DNA from: Buttiauxella sp965119215
Lineage (GTDB): Bacteria; Pseudomonadota; Gammaproteobacteria; Enterobacterales; Enterobacteriaceae
Assembly: GCA_965119215.1 (NCBI GenBank)
Contig: CBCPKK010000006.1
Location: 1-64,000, forward strand
Reading direction: 5' to 3'
DNA: 64,000 nt
Shown: one piece after another, positions 44,188-52,580 of the stretch
How the letters are laid out: each line of letters opens with the position of its first letter
Position numbering within the stretch: position 1 is the stretch's first letter
Position numbers and translations under genes: made by a program
Notes under the pieces: model-generated
Seen by the model: the letters and a program-made list of their open reading frames with translations, nothing else
Database searches by the model: none
Told to the model about the DNA's origin: nothing

Positions 44188-44715
44188 TTAGTTGGTTTCA
44201 ATCGCCTGACGCAGACTGCCTGCAGGTGAATGGCCGTTTGCGCCGAGATAATGTACGTCATCGACCGCCCAACATTGCCCCTCACGAATCATCAGCACTT
44301 CATCCTGCCAGTTCTGACTGCCTTTGGTGAGTTTCACACGCAGCGGAATATTACGTGCGTCGGTATTGGGGATGGTTGATGCAGAAGCCACTTCAGCCGT
44401 GTCTATGCCATCAGCGTTGCTGGTGAATATATTGCTGCGCATAAATTCATTTTGCGCGTTGGGCGAGGTGCTGGCTTTTTGCAGTTGCTGCGCCAGTGAA
44501 TCACTCAGGTACGGGCGCAGGCTGGCGATCGCACTGGTCCCCTGCGCTTTATGGCTTATTTGATAATCGTAAAACTTCTGCGCCACGCTATCCGGGCCAC
44601 CTTCAATGCAAGGGCCGCTGCGGGTGCCAATATCTTTAAACGCGGGGGTGACGCTGGTGGTACAGGCCGTGAGTAACAGAGCGCACGGAAGAAGAACCAA
44701 AGCTGAGCTGCGCAT
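44188..44715 (-). CDS. ybjP: YbjP lipoprotein
   Basis: A 175-residue predicted lipoprotein. Signal peptide with lipobox LLTAC (Cys at residue 18). The body includes GGPDSVAQKFYDYQISHKA and QCWAVDDVHYLG, resembling E. coli YbjP (171 residues, function unknown). Divergent from amiD. In E. coli ybjQ lies between ybjP and amiD; it is absent here. Confidence 0.88.
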   Translation of the reverse strand: MRSSALVLLPCALLLTACTTSVTPAFKDIGTRSGPCIEGGPDSVAQKFYDYQISHKAQGTSAIASLRPYLSDSLAQQLQKASTSPNAQNEFMRSNIFTSNADGIDTAEVASASTIPNTDARNIPLRVKLTKGSQNWQDEVLMIREGQCWAVDDVHYLGANGHSPAGSLRQAIETN

Positions 44716-44812
44716 TTTTATTTCCTTATCTTCTCAGGAGGGACTAACTTAGCATAGCGTATCGTTGTCAAAATGCGTGGCTAACACGTTGATCGAAAAG
44801 AGAGGGAAGCAG

Positions 44813-45643
44813 ATGTACTGGCGCGTAGGGGTAATGTTTTTAGTGGCACTGCTTGTGGGATGTGCAGGCGAGAAGGGCGTTGTCGATAAGGGCGATTATA
44901 AAGTTGATACCCGTCGTCAGGCGCAGGCTGCCTATCCACGCGTGAAAGTACTGGTTATTCACTACACCGCTGATGACTTCAACGGCTCGTTATCCACTTT
45001 AACTGACCAAAATGTCAGTTCCCACTATCTGATACCCGATTCGCCGCCCGTCTCTGGGGGTAAACCGGTTATCTGGCAACTGGTGCCGGAAAGTGAACTA
45101 GCCTGGCATGCGGGCGTGAGTTTTTGGCGTGGTGCCACGCGTATTAATGATACGTCGATTGGTATTGAGCTGGAAAATAAAGGCTACACGCGAAAGGGTG
45201 GGGTACAACAATTTTATCCGTTTAACGCCCCGCAAATCTCAGTGCTGGAAAAGTTAGCGAAAGAGATAATTATTCGTTATCAAATCCAACCGCAGAACGT
45301 GGTCGCGCATGCTGATATCGCGCCGCAACGCAAAGTTGATCCCGGCCCGTTATTCCCATGGCAGCAGCTGGCAAAACAGGGCATTGGTGCCTGGCCTGAC
45401 GCGCAAAGAGTGGCATTTTATTTGAATGGACGCTCGCCTTACGAAGCGGTCGATACGCGAAACGTGCTCGATTTATTATCGCGTTATGGTTATCAGGTGA
45501 CGCCGGATATGAATGTAGAGCAGCAACAGCGGGTGATTCGTGCTTTCCAGATGCACTTCCGCCCGGCCCAGTATTCGGGCGTGGCGGATGCACAAACTCA
45601 GGCTATTGCTCAGGCATTGCTCGAGAAATATGGGCAGGGCTAA
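44813..45643 (+). CDS. amiD: AmiD, 1,6-anhydro-MurNAc L-alanine amidase lipoprotein
   Basis: A 276-residue zinc amidase of the amidase_2 family anchored in the outer membrane. Lipobox LLVGC near residue 18. Zinc ligands: His in VLVIHYTA, His in NVVAHADIAPQ and Asp in KVDPGPLF. A C-terminal peptidoglycan-binding domain follows (about residues 200-276). AGAGGGAAG precedes ATG 44813. Same length as E. coli AmiD. Confidence 0.95.
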   Translation: MYWRVGVMFLVALLVGCAGEKGVVDKGDYKVDTRRQAQAAYPRVKVLVIHYTADDFNGSLSTLTDQNVSSHYLIPDSPPVSGGKPVIWQLVPESELAWHAGVSFWRGATRINDTSIGIELENKGYTRKGGVQQFYPFNAPQISVLEKLAKEIIIRYQIQPQNVVAHADIAPQRKVDPGPLFPWQQLAKQGIGAWPDAQRVAFYLNGRSPYEAVDTRNVLDLLSRYGYQVTPDMNVEQQQRVIRAFQMHFRPAQYSGVADAQTQAIAQALLEKYGQG

Positions 45644-46651
45644 CTAGCGGTGCAGCGTACCGTGGTCACGCAACCAGAGCGCGGTACGCTTAATTCCTTC
45701 ATCAAGCGTGACGATAGGTTGATAACCCAACTCGGTTTCAGCGCGCGTGGTATCCAGCGTTAAATCAAAATTCAGTTTCGACACGCCGTAGTGAGTCAGC
45801 ACCGGTTCTTTGGCCGTCTTCTTGCCAAGGCGCTCCATGCTGCGGGCAATCATATCCAGCATCGGATACGGCACAGAACGAATCCGGCATTTAATTTCTA
45901 ACTCATCAATCAGCTTTTGCACGATAAAACGCAGCGGACGCGCTTCCATATTGGTGATGTTATAGGCTCGCCCTGAGGGCTGAGTTTCACACTGCGTGGC
46001 AAGCCACATCGCATGTACCGCATTTTCGATATATGTCATATCGACCATCGCCTCACCGCCGCGCGGTAACAACACGCTGCCGTAGCGGCGCATCATCTGT
46101 ACCAGGCGTGGGAAGAAGACTTTGTCATGCGGGCCAAACAAACTTTGCGGACGCAAAATGGTGAAGCGCGTGTGCGGGTTGGATTGTGCCAATAGCTGAA
46201 TGACTTCTTCGCTGGCGGCTTTGCTACGAGCAAATTCATTGGCAAAGCGAACCGGACGAAAATCTTCGTTGATCTTGCGATGATGGTGGTAATCAAAGTA
46301 GAGCGACGGCGAGGAAATATGCACAAAGTTGCGCACGCCCCAGGCAACGGCCCATTCACCCAGGCGGCGAGTGGCACGCACGTTTGCGAGATCAAACGCT
46401 TCCTGTGTTCCCCACGGCGAGGTAAAGCCCGAGCAGTGCCAAAGCGTATCGACATCGGCCAGCATGACTTTGGCTTGTGAAGACACCAGTTCAGTCAGGT
46501 CAGCATGAACGAACTCTGCACCCATTTTTTCCAGCAGTTTGCCCATGGCTTCATTTCGCCCGGTAGCCCGAACGCTGATGCCTTTTGCACGCAGATATTC
46601 GACCGCGTTTCGGCCTAAACCGCTGGTGGCGCCCGTTACCAGTACCTTCAT
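45644..46651 (-). CDS. ybjS: YbjS, NAD(P)-dependent epimerase/dehydratase-like
   Basis: A 335-residue extended short-chain dehydrogenase. Rossmann motif GATSGLG at residues 7-13, and SSPSLYFDYHHHR in the active-site region. Matches E. coli YbjS (337 residues), implicated in lipid or sugar metabolism but not characterised. ATG 46651 (MKVLVTGATSG) is chosen over an upstream start. Convergent with amiD with adjacent stops; ybjT lies 92 bases upstream. Confidence 0.92.
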   Translation of the reverse strand: MKVLVTGATSGLGRNAVEYLRAKGISVRATGRNEAMGKLLEKMGAEFVHADLTELVSSQAKVMLADVDTLWHCSGFTSPWGTQEAFDLANVRATRRLGEWAVAWGVRNFVHISSPSLYFDYHHHRKINEDFRPVRFANEFARSKAASEEVIQLLAQSNPHTRFTILRPQSLFGPHDKVFFPRLVQMMRRYGSVLLPRGGEAMVDMTYIENAVHAMWLATQCETQPSGRAYNITNMEARPLRFIVQKLIDELEIKCRIRSVPYPMLDMIARSMERLGKKTAKEPVLTHYGVSKLNFDLTLDTTRAETELGYQPIVTLDEGIKRTALWLRDHGTLHR

Positions 46652-46743
46652 GTCGACCAACTCATGATAATTGAGATTTACGCTGCGCATTTTTCCGTGA
46701 AATGGCAGCGCTTGCAATGGGGAAAGCCAAAGATTAGGAACTC

Positions 46744-48192
46744 TTAACGGACTTTATGTGACAATTGTTCGGAAACCTGGCAAATTCGGCGGGCCATGCC
46801 ACGGAAAATAAACAGATGCGCGGGGATCATCACCAACCAGTAGAACAAACCGGCGGTGCCGTGTGGATGCCACCAGGCTCGAACATCCAGCGAGCGATGT
46901 TTTCCGTGATCGCGCAGCGTGAAGGAAAGCCGCCCAAGCCCTGGCGCTTTCATACCAAATAGCAGTGTCAGTTCTTTTTGCGGCTCAACAATAATCACTT
47001 TCCAACTATCGACCAGATCGCCTACTTCGAGCATTTCTCGCGCCGGACGACCTTTTGCCAGTCTGTGACCCACTAAGAGATCCATATAACCGCGTGTTTG
47101 CCACAAAACATTGCCGAAGAAATATCCTTCTTTCCCGCCAATCTGATTCACCACCTGCCATAAATCTGACAGTTCAGCCGTGGTATTAAGCGTGCAGCCT
47201 GCCTGTTTAGGGAAATAGCCATAATCTGGCCGCCAGCGGGCAAACGCCTGCGCGTCGTAACCCCAGTCCTGCGAGTTTGCCAGCTTATGCTCGTCTTCAA
47301 GCGTTGCTCGTACCGCATCGTCAAAAGTGAGGAGTGTTTGTGGGATCAATGCACGCAATTCACGATCGTCAGCCAGGAGATCGTGCTTCAATCCCTGGAT
47401 CAGTGCCTTAGCTATGGTTGGCGGTACGGACGTGATCATGTTGAGAAACCACACCGAGATCCAACTGGTCGGCAGGGGGATGGGGATCAGCGGACGCTTT
47501 TTGCCACTGACCGCCATAAAGCGCTCGAATTGTTGTTGGTAGCTCAGCACTTCTGGCCCAGCGGCTTCGAAAACACGGTTTTCCTGTGAAGGATGATTGA
47601 GCAACTCGGTTAAATAATGCAGCAAGTTTTCGAGTGCGATGGGGGTTGTACGCGAACGCACCCAGCGCGGAGGTGTGAGTACCGGCAAGTTATAAACCAT
47701 GTCACGCATGACTTCGAAGGCGGCTGAGCCTGCACCGACAATAATGCCTGCGCGGATCTCGGTTACCGGAACGCCTGCATCACGCAAAATATCAGCTGTA
47801 AGCTGACGTGCGCGCAAATGCTCTGAATCACCGTCGCCTTCTGCGGCTTGCAGCGAGCTGAGAAAGATAAGGTGTTTTACGGGATGCGCGCGCAATGCAT
47901 CGCGCAAATTGAGGGCGGTCTGGCGTTCATGGGCAACGAAATCTGCACCGTCGCCCATGCTATGCACCAGATAATAAAGCGTATCGACGTTTTCCAGCAG
48001 CGCGGGGAGTGTTTCCGGCCACTGTAAATCGACATGGCGACAAACAACGTCAGGCCAGGGTTGTTTCTCCAGCCACTCGACGCGCCTTGCGGCGGCAGTG
48101 ACATGGTGCCCAGCTTGTGCAAGTTTAGGCACCAGATGTTGCCCGATATAACCGCTTGCACCGAGCACCAAAATGTTTTGTGGCTGTGTCAT
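46744..48192 (-). CDS. ybjT: YbjT, NAD(P)-binding protein with DUF2867 domain
   Basis: A 482-residue two-domain protein. N-terminal NAD(P)-binding fold (GASGYIGQHL, residues 11-20, to about 300) and C-terminal DUF2867 domain with a hydrophobic end (FYWLVMIPAHLFIFRGMARR). Homologous to E. coli YbjT (476 residues), function unknown. Part of a ltaE-ybjT-ybjS run on the minus strand. Confidence 0.92.
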   Translation of the reverse strand: MTQPQNILVLGASGYIGQHLVPKLAQAGHHVTAAARRVEWLEKQPWPDVVCRHVDLQWPETLPALLENVDTLYYLVHSMGDGADFVAHERQTALNLRDALRAHPVKHLIFLSSLQAAEGDGDSEHLRARQLTADILRDAGVPVTEIRAGIIVGAGSAAFEVMRDMVYNLPVLTPPRWVRSRTTPIALENLLHYLTELLNHPSQENRVFEAAGPEVLSYQQQFERFMAVSGKKRPLIPIPLPTSWISVWFLNMITSVPPTIAKALIQGLKHDLLADDRELRALIPQTLLTFDDAVRATLEDEHKLANSQDWGYDAQAFARWRPDYGYFPKQAGCTLNTTAELSDLWQVVNQIGGKEGYFFGNVLWQTRGYMDLLVGHRLAKGRPAREMLEVGDLVDSWKVIIVEPQKELTLLFGMKAPGLGRLSFTLRDHGKHRSLDVRAWWHPHGTAGLFYWLVMIPAHLFIFRGMARRICQVSEQLSHKVR

Positions 48193-48209
48193 CGTCCCTG
48201 ATCCTGCGC

Positions 48210-49211
48210 TTAGCGCTGTAAAAATGCCTGCCAGTGGGAAACCACTTCGGCCAATTGCTGGCGGTTCACATCAAGGTGAATTACTAAACGAGTGATTGGC
48301 CCAGCGCTCATCAAAATGCCACGCTCTTTCATGTAATTGCCGAGGCTTTCAGCTTGTTCAACCGGAACACGAATAAACACCATATTGGTGTCCTGGCGAG
48401 TGACATCAACACCGATTTCGCGTAATTCGCCAGACAGCCAATGGGCGTTGTCGTGGTCGGTTTGCAGGCGCTGCACGTTATTCTCAAGGGCGTATAAACC
48501 TGCCGCCGCCAGAATGCCTGCCTGACGCATGCCACCGCCGACCATTTTGCGCCAGCGAGTGGCACGCTTAATGTATTCGCGGCTGCCGACTAACAGCGAA
48601 CCGACAGGCGTTCCCAGACCTTTTGAGAGGCAAATGGTAAAGGTGTCACAGTAACGCACCACTTCTTCAAGCGTGCAGCCATACGCCACCACGGCGTTGA
48701 AGATACGCGCGCCGTCTACGTGCAATGCCAGGTTGTGATTGTGGCTAAAGTCCCAGGCTTGTTTGAGATACTCGCGCGGCAACACTTTGCCGTTATGGGT
48801 ATTTTCAAGGCTGAGTAATTTGGTGCGCGCAAAGTGGATATCGTCAGGTTTGATTTTCGCGGCAACTTTATCAAGCGGCAGCGAACCGTCAGGATTGGCA
48901 TCAATCGGTTGCGGTTGAATACTGCCTAAAACCGCAGCACCACCGGCCTCATAGAGATAATTGTGCGCAAGCTGCCCAACGATATATTCTTCGCCGCGCT
49001 CGCAATGGCTTAGCAGCGCCACCAGGTTTGCCTGGGTACCGGTGGGCAGAAATAGCGCAGCTTCTTTGCCGCTTATTTTGGCCGCGTAATCTTGCAGTTC
49101 ATTGACGGTAGGGTCATCACCGTAGACATCATCACCGGTGGGTGCAGCCATCATACGTTTGAGCATTTCATCGCTCGGGCGGGTTACTGTGTCGCTGCGC
49201 AAATCAATCAC
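48210..49211 (-). CDS. ltaE: LtaE low-specificity L-threonine aldolase
   Basis: A 333-residue PLP enzyme cleaving L-threonine and L-allo-threonine to glycine and acetaldehyde. Conserved: IDLRSDTVTRPS at the N terminus, HVDGARIFNA (PLP-contacting Asp) and CLSKGLGTPVGSLL with the Schiff-base Lys. Length equals the E. coli enzyme. 37 bases after poxB, likely the same transcript. Confidence 0.95.
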   Translation of the reverse strand: MIDLRSDTVTRPSDEMLKRMMAAPTGDDVYGDDPTVNELQDYAAKISGKEAALFLPTGTQANLVALLSHCERGEEYIVGQLAHNYLYEAGGAAVLGSIQPQPIDANPDGSLPLDKVAAKIKPDDIHFARTKLLSLENTHNGKVLPREYLKQAWDFSHNHNLALHVDGARIFNAVVAYGCTLEEVVRYCDTFTICLSKGLGTPVGSLLVGSREYIKRATRWRKMVGGGMRQAGILAAAGLYALENNVQRLQTDHDNAHWLSGELREIGVDVTRQDTNMVFIRVPVEQAESLGNYMKERGILMSAGPITRLVIHLDVNRQQLAEVVSHWQAFLQR

Positions 49212-49248
49212 GGTGGGTCCTTGTTATTATCCACAATAAACCTCTGTT

Positions 49249-50970
49249 TTACCGGAACCAGTTGGTTTTCGCCAGTTCGATAACTTCATCGCCGCGTCCG
49301 CTGATAATGGCGCGCAGCATATAAAGGCTGAACCCTTTGGCTTGCTCCAGTTTGATTTGCGGTGGAATGGCTAACTCTTCTTTAGCGACAACAACGTCTA
49401 CCAGTACCGGGCCGTCGATGCTCAGAGCACGTTGCAGGGCGTTATCCAGGTCGGCCGCCTTTTCCACGCGAATCCCCGTAATACCGCAGGCGGTGGCGAT
49501 ATTGGCAAAGTTAGTATCGTGCAGTTCTGTGCCGTCTGTCAGATAGCCACCGGCTTTCATTTCCATTGCCACAAAACCCAGCACGCTGTTGTTGAATACC
49601 ACGATTTTGATTGGCAACTTCATTTGCACGACGGAAAGAAAATCCCCCATCAGCATGCTGAAACCACCGTCGCCGCACATAGCGATAACCTGCCGGTCTG
49701 GCGCAGTCGCTTTTGCGCCCAGCGCTTGCGGCATGGCGTTCGCCATTGAACCGTGGGTAAAGGAGCCGATCAGCCTGCGTTTGCCATTCATTTTCAGATA
49801 ACGCGCAGCCCAGACGGTAGGCGTGCCGACATCACAGGTGAAAATGGCATCTTCATCAGCATATTTACTGATTTGCTGTGCAACATATTGCGGATGGATA
49901 ACTTTGCCATCGCCGGGTTGTGCCAGTTCGTCCAGGCCTTCACGCGCTTCACGGTAATTATCCAGCGCTTTATCAAGGAAGCTGCGGTCGGTTTTTTCTT
50001 CCAGAAGTGGAATCAATGCCGCAAGGGTGGATTTAATATCCCCGATCAGCGCCATATCCACTTTGCTGTGCGCGCCGATGCTGCCAGGATTGATATCAAT
50101 TTGAATGATCTTTGCGTCAGTCGGGTAGAAGGCGCGGTAGGGGAATTGCGTGCCGAGCAGAATCAGCGTGTCGGCGTTCATCATGGTGTGGAACCCAGAC
50201 GAGAAACCAATCAGCCCAGTCATGCCAACATCATAAGGATTATCGTATTCAACGTGCTCTTTACCGCGCAGCGCGTGAACAATTGGCGCTTTCAGCGTGG
50301 CGGCAAACTGCACCAGTTCTTCATGTGCACCAGCACAACCGCTGCCGCACATCAGGGCGATGTTGTCGTTGTATCGCAACAACTGCGCCAACTTTTTCAG
50401 CTCGTCGTGCGGCGGCACAATAATGGGTTGCGGAGCAGGATACCAATGCGTGCTGGCGGTTTCTGGCGCGGGTTTAAGCGCCACGTCACCCGGTATAACA
50501 ACGACTGAAACGCCACGGTTTAGTACCGCTTTGCGCATGGCAATCGCGAGCACCTGCGGAATTTGTTCCGGGGATGACACCAGCTCACAGTAATGGCTGC
50601 ATTCGCGGAATAACTCTTCTGGATGCGTTTCCTGGAAATAGCCGCTGCCAATTTCGCTGGAGGGAATATGTGCGGCAATCGCCAGTACCGGAACATGGTT
50701 GCGATGGCAGTCGTACAGGCCATTAATTAAATGGAGGTTGCCTGGCCCACATGAGCCTGCGCACACCGCTAGTTCGCCTGAAAGATGGGCTTCCGCACCT
50801 GCGGCAAAAGCGGCAACTTCTTCATGGCGCGTCGGCATCCATTGAATGGTACCCATGCGATTAAGGCTATCGCTTAGCCCATTGAGGGAATCGCCAGTGA
50901 CACCCCAGATTCGTTTTACCCCTGCACTTTCGAGAGTTTTTGCCAGATAAGCGGCTACGGACAGTTTCAT
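49249..50970 (-). CDS. poxB: PoxB pyruvate:ubiquinone oxidoreductase
   Basis: A 573-residue ThDP- and FAD-dependent pyruvate oxidase producing acetate and CO2 at the membrane. N-terminal ThDP Glu region (RHEEVAAFAAGAEA), central FAD domain and C-terminal ThDP motif GDGGFSMLMGDF...VVFNNS. The extreme C terminus (MLRAIISGRGDEVIELAKT) is the lipid-binding helix exposed on activation. Growth-phase sigmaS control is known in E. coli. Confidence 0.96.
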   Translation of the reverse strand: MKLSVAAYLAKTLESAGVKRIWGVTGDSLNGLSDSLNRMGTIQWMPTRHEEVAAFAAGAEAHLSGELAVCAGSCGPGNLHLINGLYDCHRNHVPVLAIAAHIPSSEIGSGYFQETHPEELFRECSHYCELVSSPEQIPQVLAIAMRKAVLNRGVSVVVIPGDVALKPAPETASTHWYPAPQPIIVPPHDELKKLAQLLRYNDNIALMCGSGCAGAHEELVQFAATLKAPIVHALRGKEHVEYDNPYDVGMTGLIGFSSGFHTMMNADTLILLGTQFPYRAFYPTDAKIIQIDINPGSIGAHSKVDMALIGDIKSTLAALIPLLEEKTDRSFLDKALDNYREAREGLDELAQPGDGKVIHPQYVAQQISKYADEDAIFTCDVGTPTVWAARYLKMNGKRRLIGSFTHGSMANAMPQALGAKATAPDRQVIAMCGDGGFSMLMGDFLSVVQMKLPIKIVVFNNSVLGFVAMEMKAGGYLTDGTELHDTNFANIATACGITGIRVEKAADLDNALQRALSIDGPVLVDVVVAKEELAIPPQIKLEQAKGFSLYMLRAIISGRGDEVIELAKTNWFR

Positions 50971-51121
50971 TGGTTCTCCTTGTCACATGATGCTCGAACT
51001 TATAAGCGTAGCCCAAGTCTCTGAACTGACCGGAGAATACCCTCCAAATTCAGGGGGTATCTGTAACAGAATATTAAGTGTAAATTGTTCTCGTTATCAC
51101 TCAGGAAGGGTTGCATTTCAA

Positions 51122-51556
51122 ATGGTTACTAAATTGTTAAATGCAGTAAATGGTGCGCTGGCAAAGGATGATTTGGGGAAGTTAATCCTGCGTCTGGTCG
51201 TTGGCGGGTTAATGCTTTTTCATGGCTTACATAAATTATTTGATGGGGTTGGGCCGATTAAAGGCATGCTGGCTTCCCACGGGCTGCCAGAGTTTATCGC
51301 TTATGGTGTTTTGATTGGGGAAGTGGTTGCGCCGTGTTTAGTTATTCTTGGCGTGTTGACGCGTCCTGCTGCACTCGTGCTGGCATTTACCATGGTCGTT
51401 GCCTGGTTGCTGGTGGGCACGGATAAGACGTTTATGCTCGATAAAACCGGGGCCTGGGCAATTGAAAGCCTGGTTTATTTCTTCCTTGGGGCTATTGCGG
51501 TGATGTTTTCTGGTGCGGGGCGTTATTCCCTGGCAGGGAACTCAGCCTGGCGATGA
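51122..51556 (+). CDS. DoxX-family membrane protein
   Basis: A 144-residue protein with four hydrophobic segments, typical of the DoxX/YphA family (GKLILRLVVGGLMLFHGLHK at the N terminus). Function unknown; some DoxX proteins link to redox or thiol stress. It is divergent from poxB and was not in this position in E. coli K-12 as I recall. The ATG at 51122 is chosen over a longer frame that would run into the poxB promoter. Confidence 0.85.
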   Translation: MVTKLLNAVNGALAKDDLGKLILRLVVGGLMLFHGLHKLFDGVGPIKGMLASHGLPEFIAYGVLIGEVVAPCLVILGVLTRPAALVLAFTMVVAWLLVGTDKTFMLDKTGAWAIESLVYFFLGAIAVMFSGAGRYSLAGNSAWR

Positions 51557-51561
51557 GTTAA

Positions 51562-51592
51562 ATGGGCGGGAAATAGTGCATTTCTCGCCCAT
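51562..51592. terminator. Hairpin between the doxX-like gene and hcr
   Basis: ATGGGCGGGAAA and TTTCTCGCCCAT pair around TAGTGCA with one mismatch, placed between convergent genes. No long T-tract. Confidence 0.55.
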
Positions 51593-51602
51593 TCAATACG
51601 GC

Positions 51603-52571
51603 TTACGCCATCACTAAATCGCTTTGTGGATGGCACGAACAAGCCAGGACATAACCGTTCGCAATTTCTGCTTCGCTCAGGGTCATGGTGCTGCTAACCG
51701 TGTAATCACCCGATTCGATTTTGGTTTTACAACTCCCGCACACACCGGCACGACAAGCTGCATTCACCGGAACGCTGTTACTTTCCATTGCGGCCAGTAA
51801 TGTACTGCCGACAGGCGCGTAGAACTCGCGCAGCGGTTTTAGCGTGGTGAATTTCAAACCGCTTTGTACTGGTGCCGCAACAGGAGTGAAGAATTTTTCG
51901 CAGTAAAACTCACTCACACCCAGCGCTTTAACTTCTTTTTCGACTAATTCCATATATGGTGCAGGGCCGCAGGTCATGACGGTTCGCGAAGCGATATCCG
52001 GTACTGATGCAAGAAGTTCACGCGTTAAACGCCCGGCGATAAAACCATGCGTCGCGTTATTTTCAGCAATCATCGTCACCGGATAGTTGCGCCATTCTTG
52101 TGCGAAAATCACATCTTCCGGCGAGCGAACGTTATAAATAACCTGCACGTCCGCCTGCGGGCGATGTTTTGCCAGCCAGCGGCGCATCGCCATAATCGGC
52201 GTTACGCCACAACCCGCCGCCATCAGCAGATAACGGTTAGTCGCCAGGTTTTCACAGCTAAATTCACCCTGGCCTTCAGACAGCCACAGATAATCGCCAA
52301 CTTTTACATCCTGGGTTAGCCACTCGGAACCAACGCCATTTTCGATACGACGGACTGTCAGCGTTACGAACGGGCTGAGTCCTGGCGTGGAAGAAATAGT
52401 GTAAGCACGCAGCGTTTCATCACTGTCACGAATACTCACCAGCGCGTATTGTCCGGCTTTGTAAGGATAGAAATCGTGATTAATCAGCGATAGCGTCCAG
52501 ACATCCGGCGTTTCCTGGTGAATATGATGCACCTGCATGCGATACGGGCACAGCGGCGTTGGCATAGTCAT
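51603..52571 (-). CDS. hcr: Hcr NADH oxidoreductase
   Basis: A 322-residue reductase that supplies electrons to the hybrid cluster protein. FAD-binding RAYTISS (about residues 54-60), NAD-binding region with MAAGCGVTPIMAM, and a C-terminal 2Fe-2S ferredoxin domain with CRAGVCGSCKTK plus CSCHP. Downstream of and 9 bases from hcp, one operon. Same length as E. coli Hcr. Confidence 0.96.
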   Translation of the reverse strand: MTMPTPLCPYRMQVHHIHQETPDVWTLSLINHDFYPYKAGQYALVSIRDSDETLRAYTISSTPGLSPFVTLTVRRIENGVGSEWLTQDVKVGDYLWLSEGQGEFSCENLATNRYLLMAAGCGVTPIMAMRRWLAKHRPQADVQVIYNVRSPEDVIFAQEWRNYPVTMIAENNATHGFIAGRLTRELLASVPDIASRTVMTCGPAPYMELVEKEVKALGVSEFYCEKFFTPVAAPVQSGLKFTTLKPLREFYAPVGSTLLAAMESNSVPVNAACRAGVCGSCKTKIESGDYTVSSTMTLSEAEIANGYVLACSCHPQSDLVMA

Positions 52572-52580
52572 GGCTTCTCC

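Noticed and set aside
50987..51121. N-terminal extension of the DoxX-like protein
   Set aside because: It lacks similarity, crosses the poxB promoter region, and a family-like start exists at 51122.
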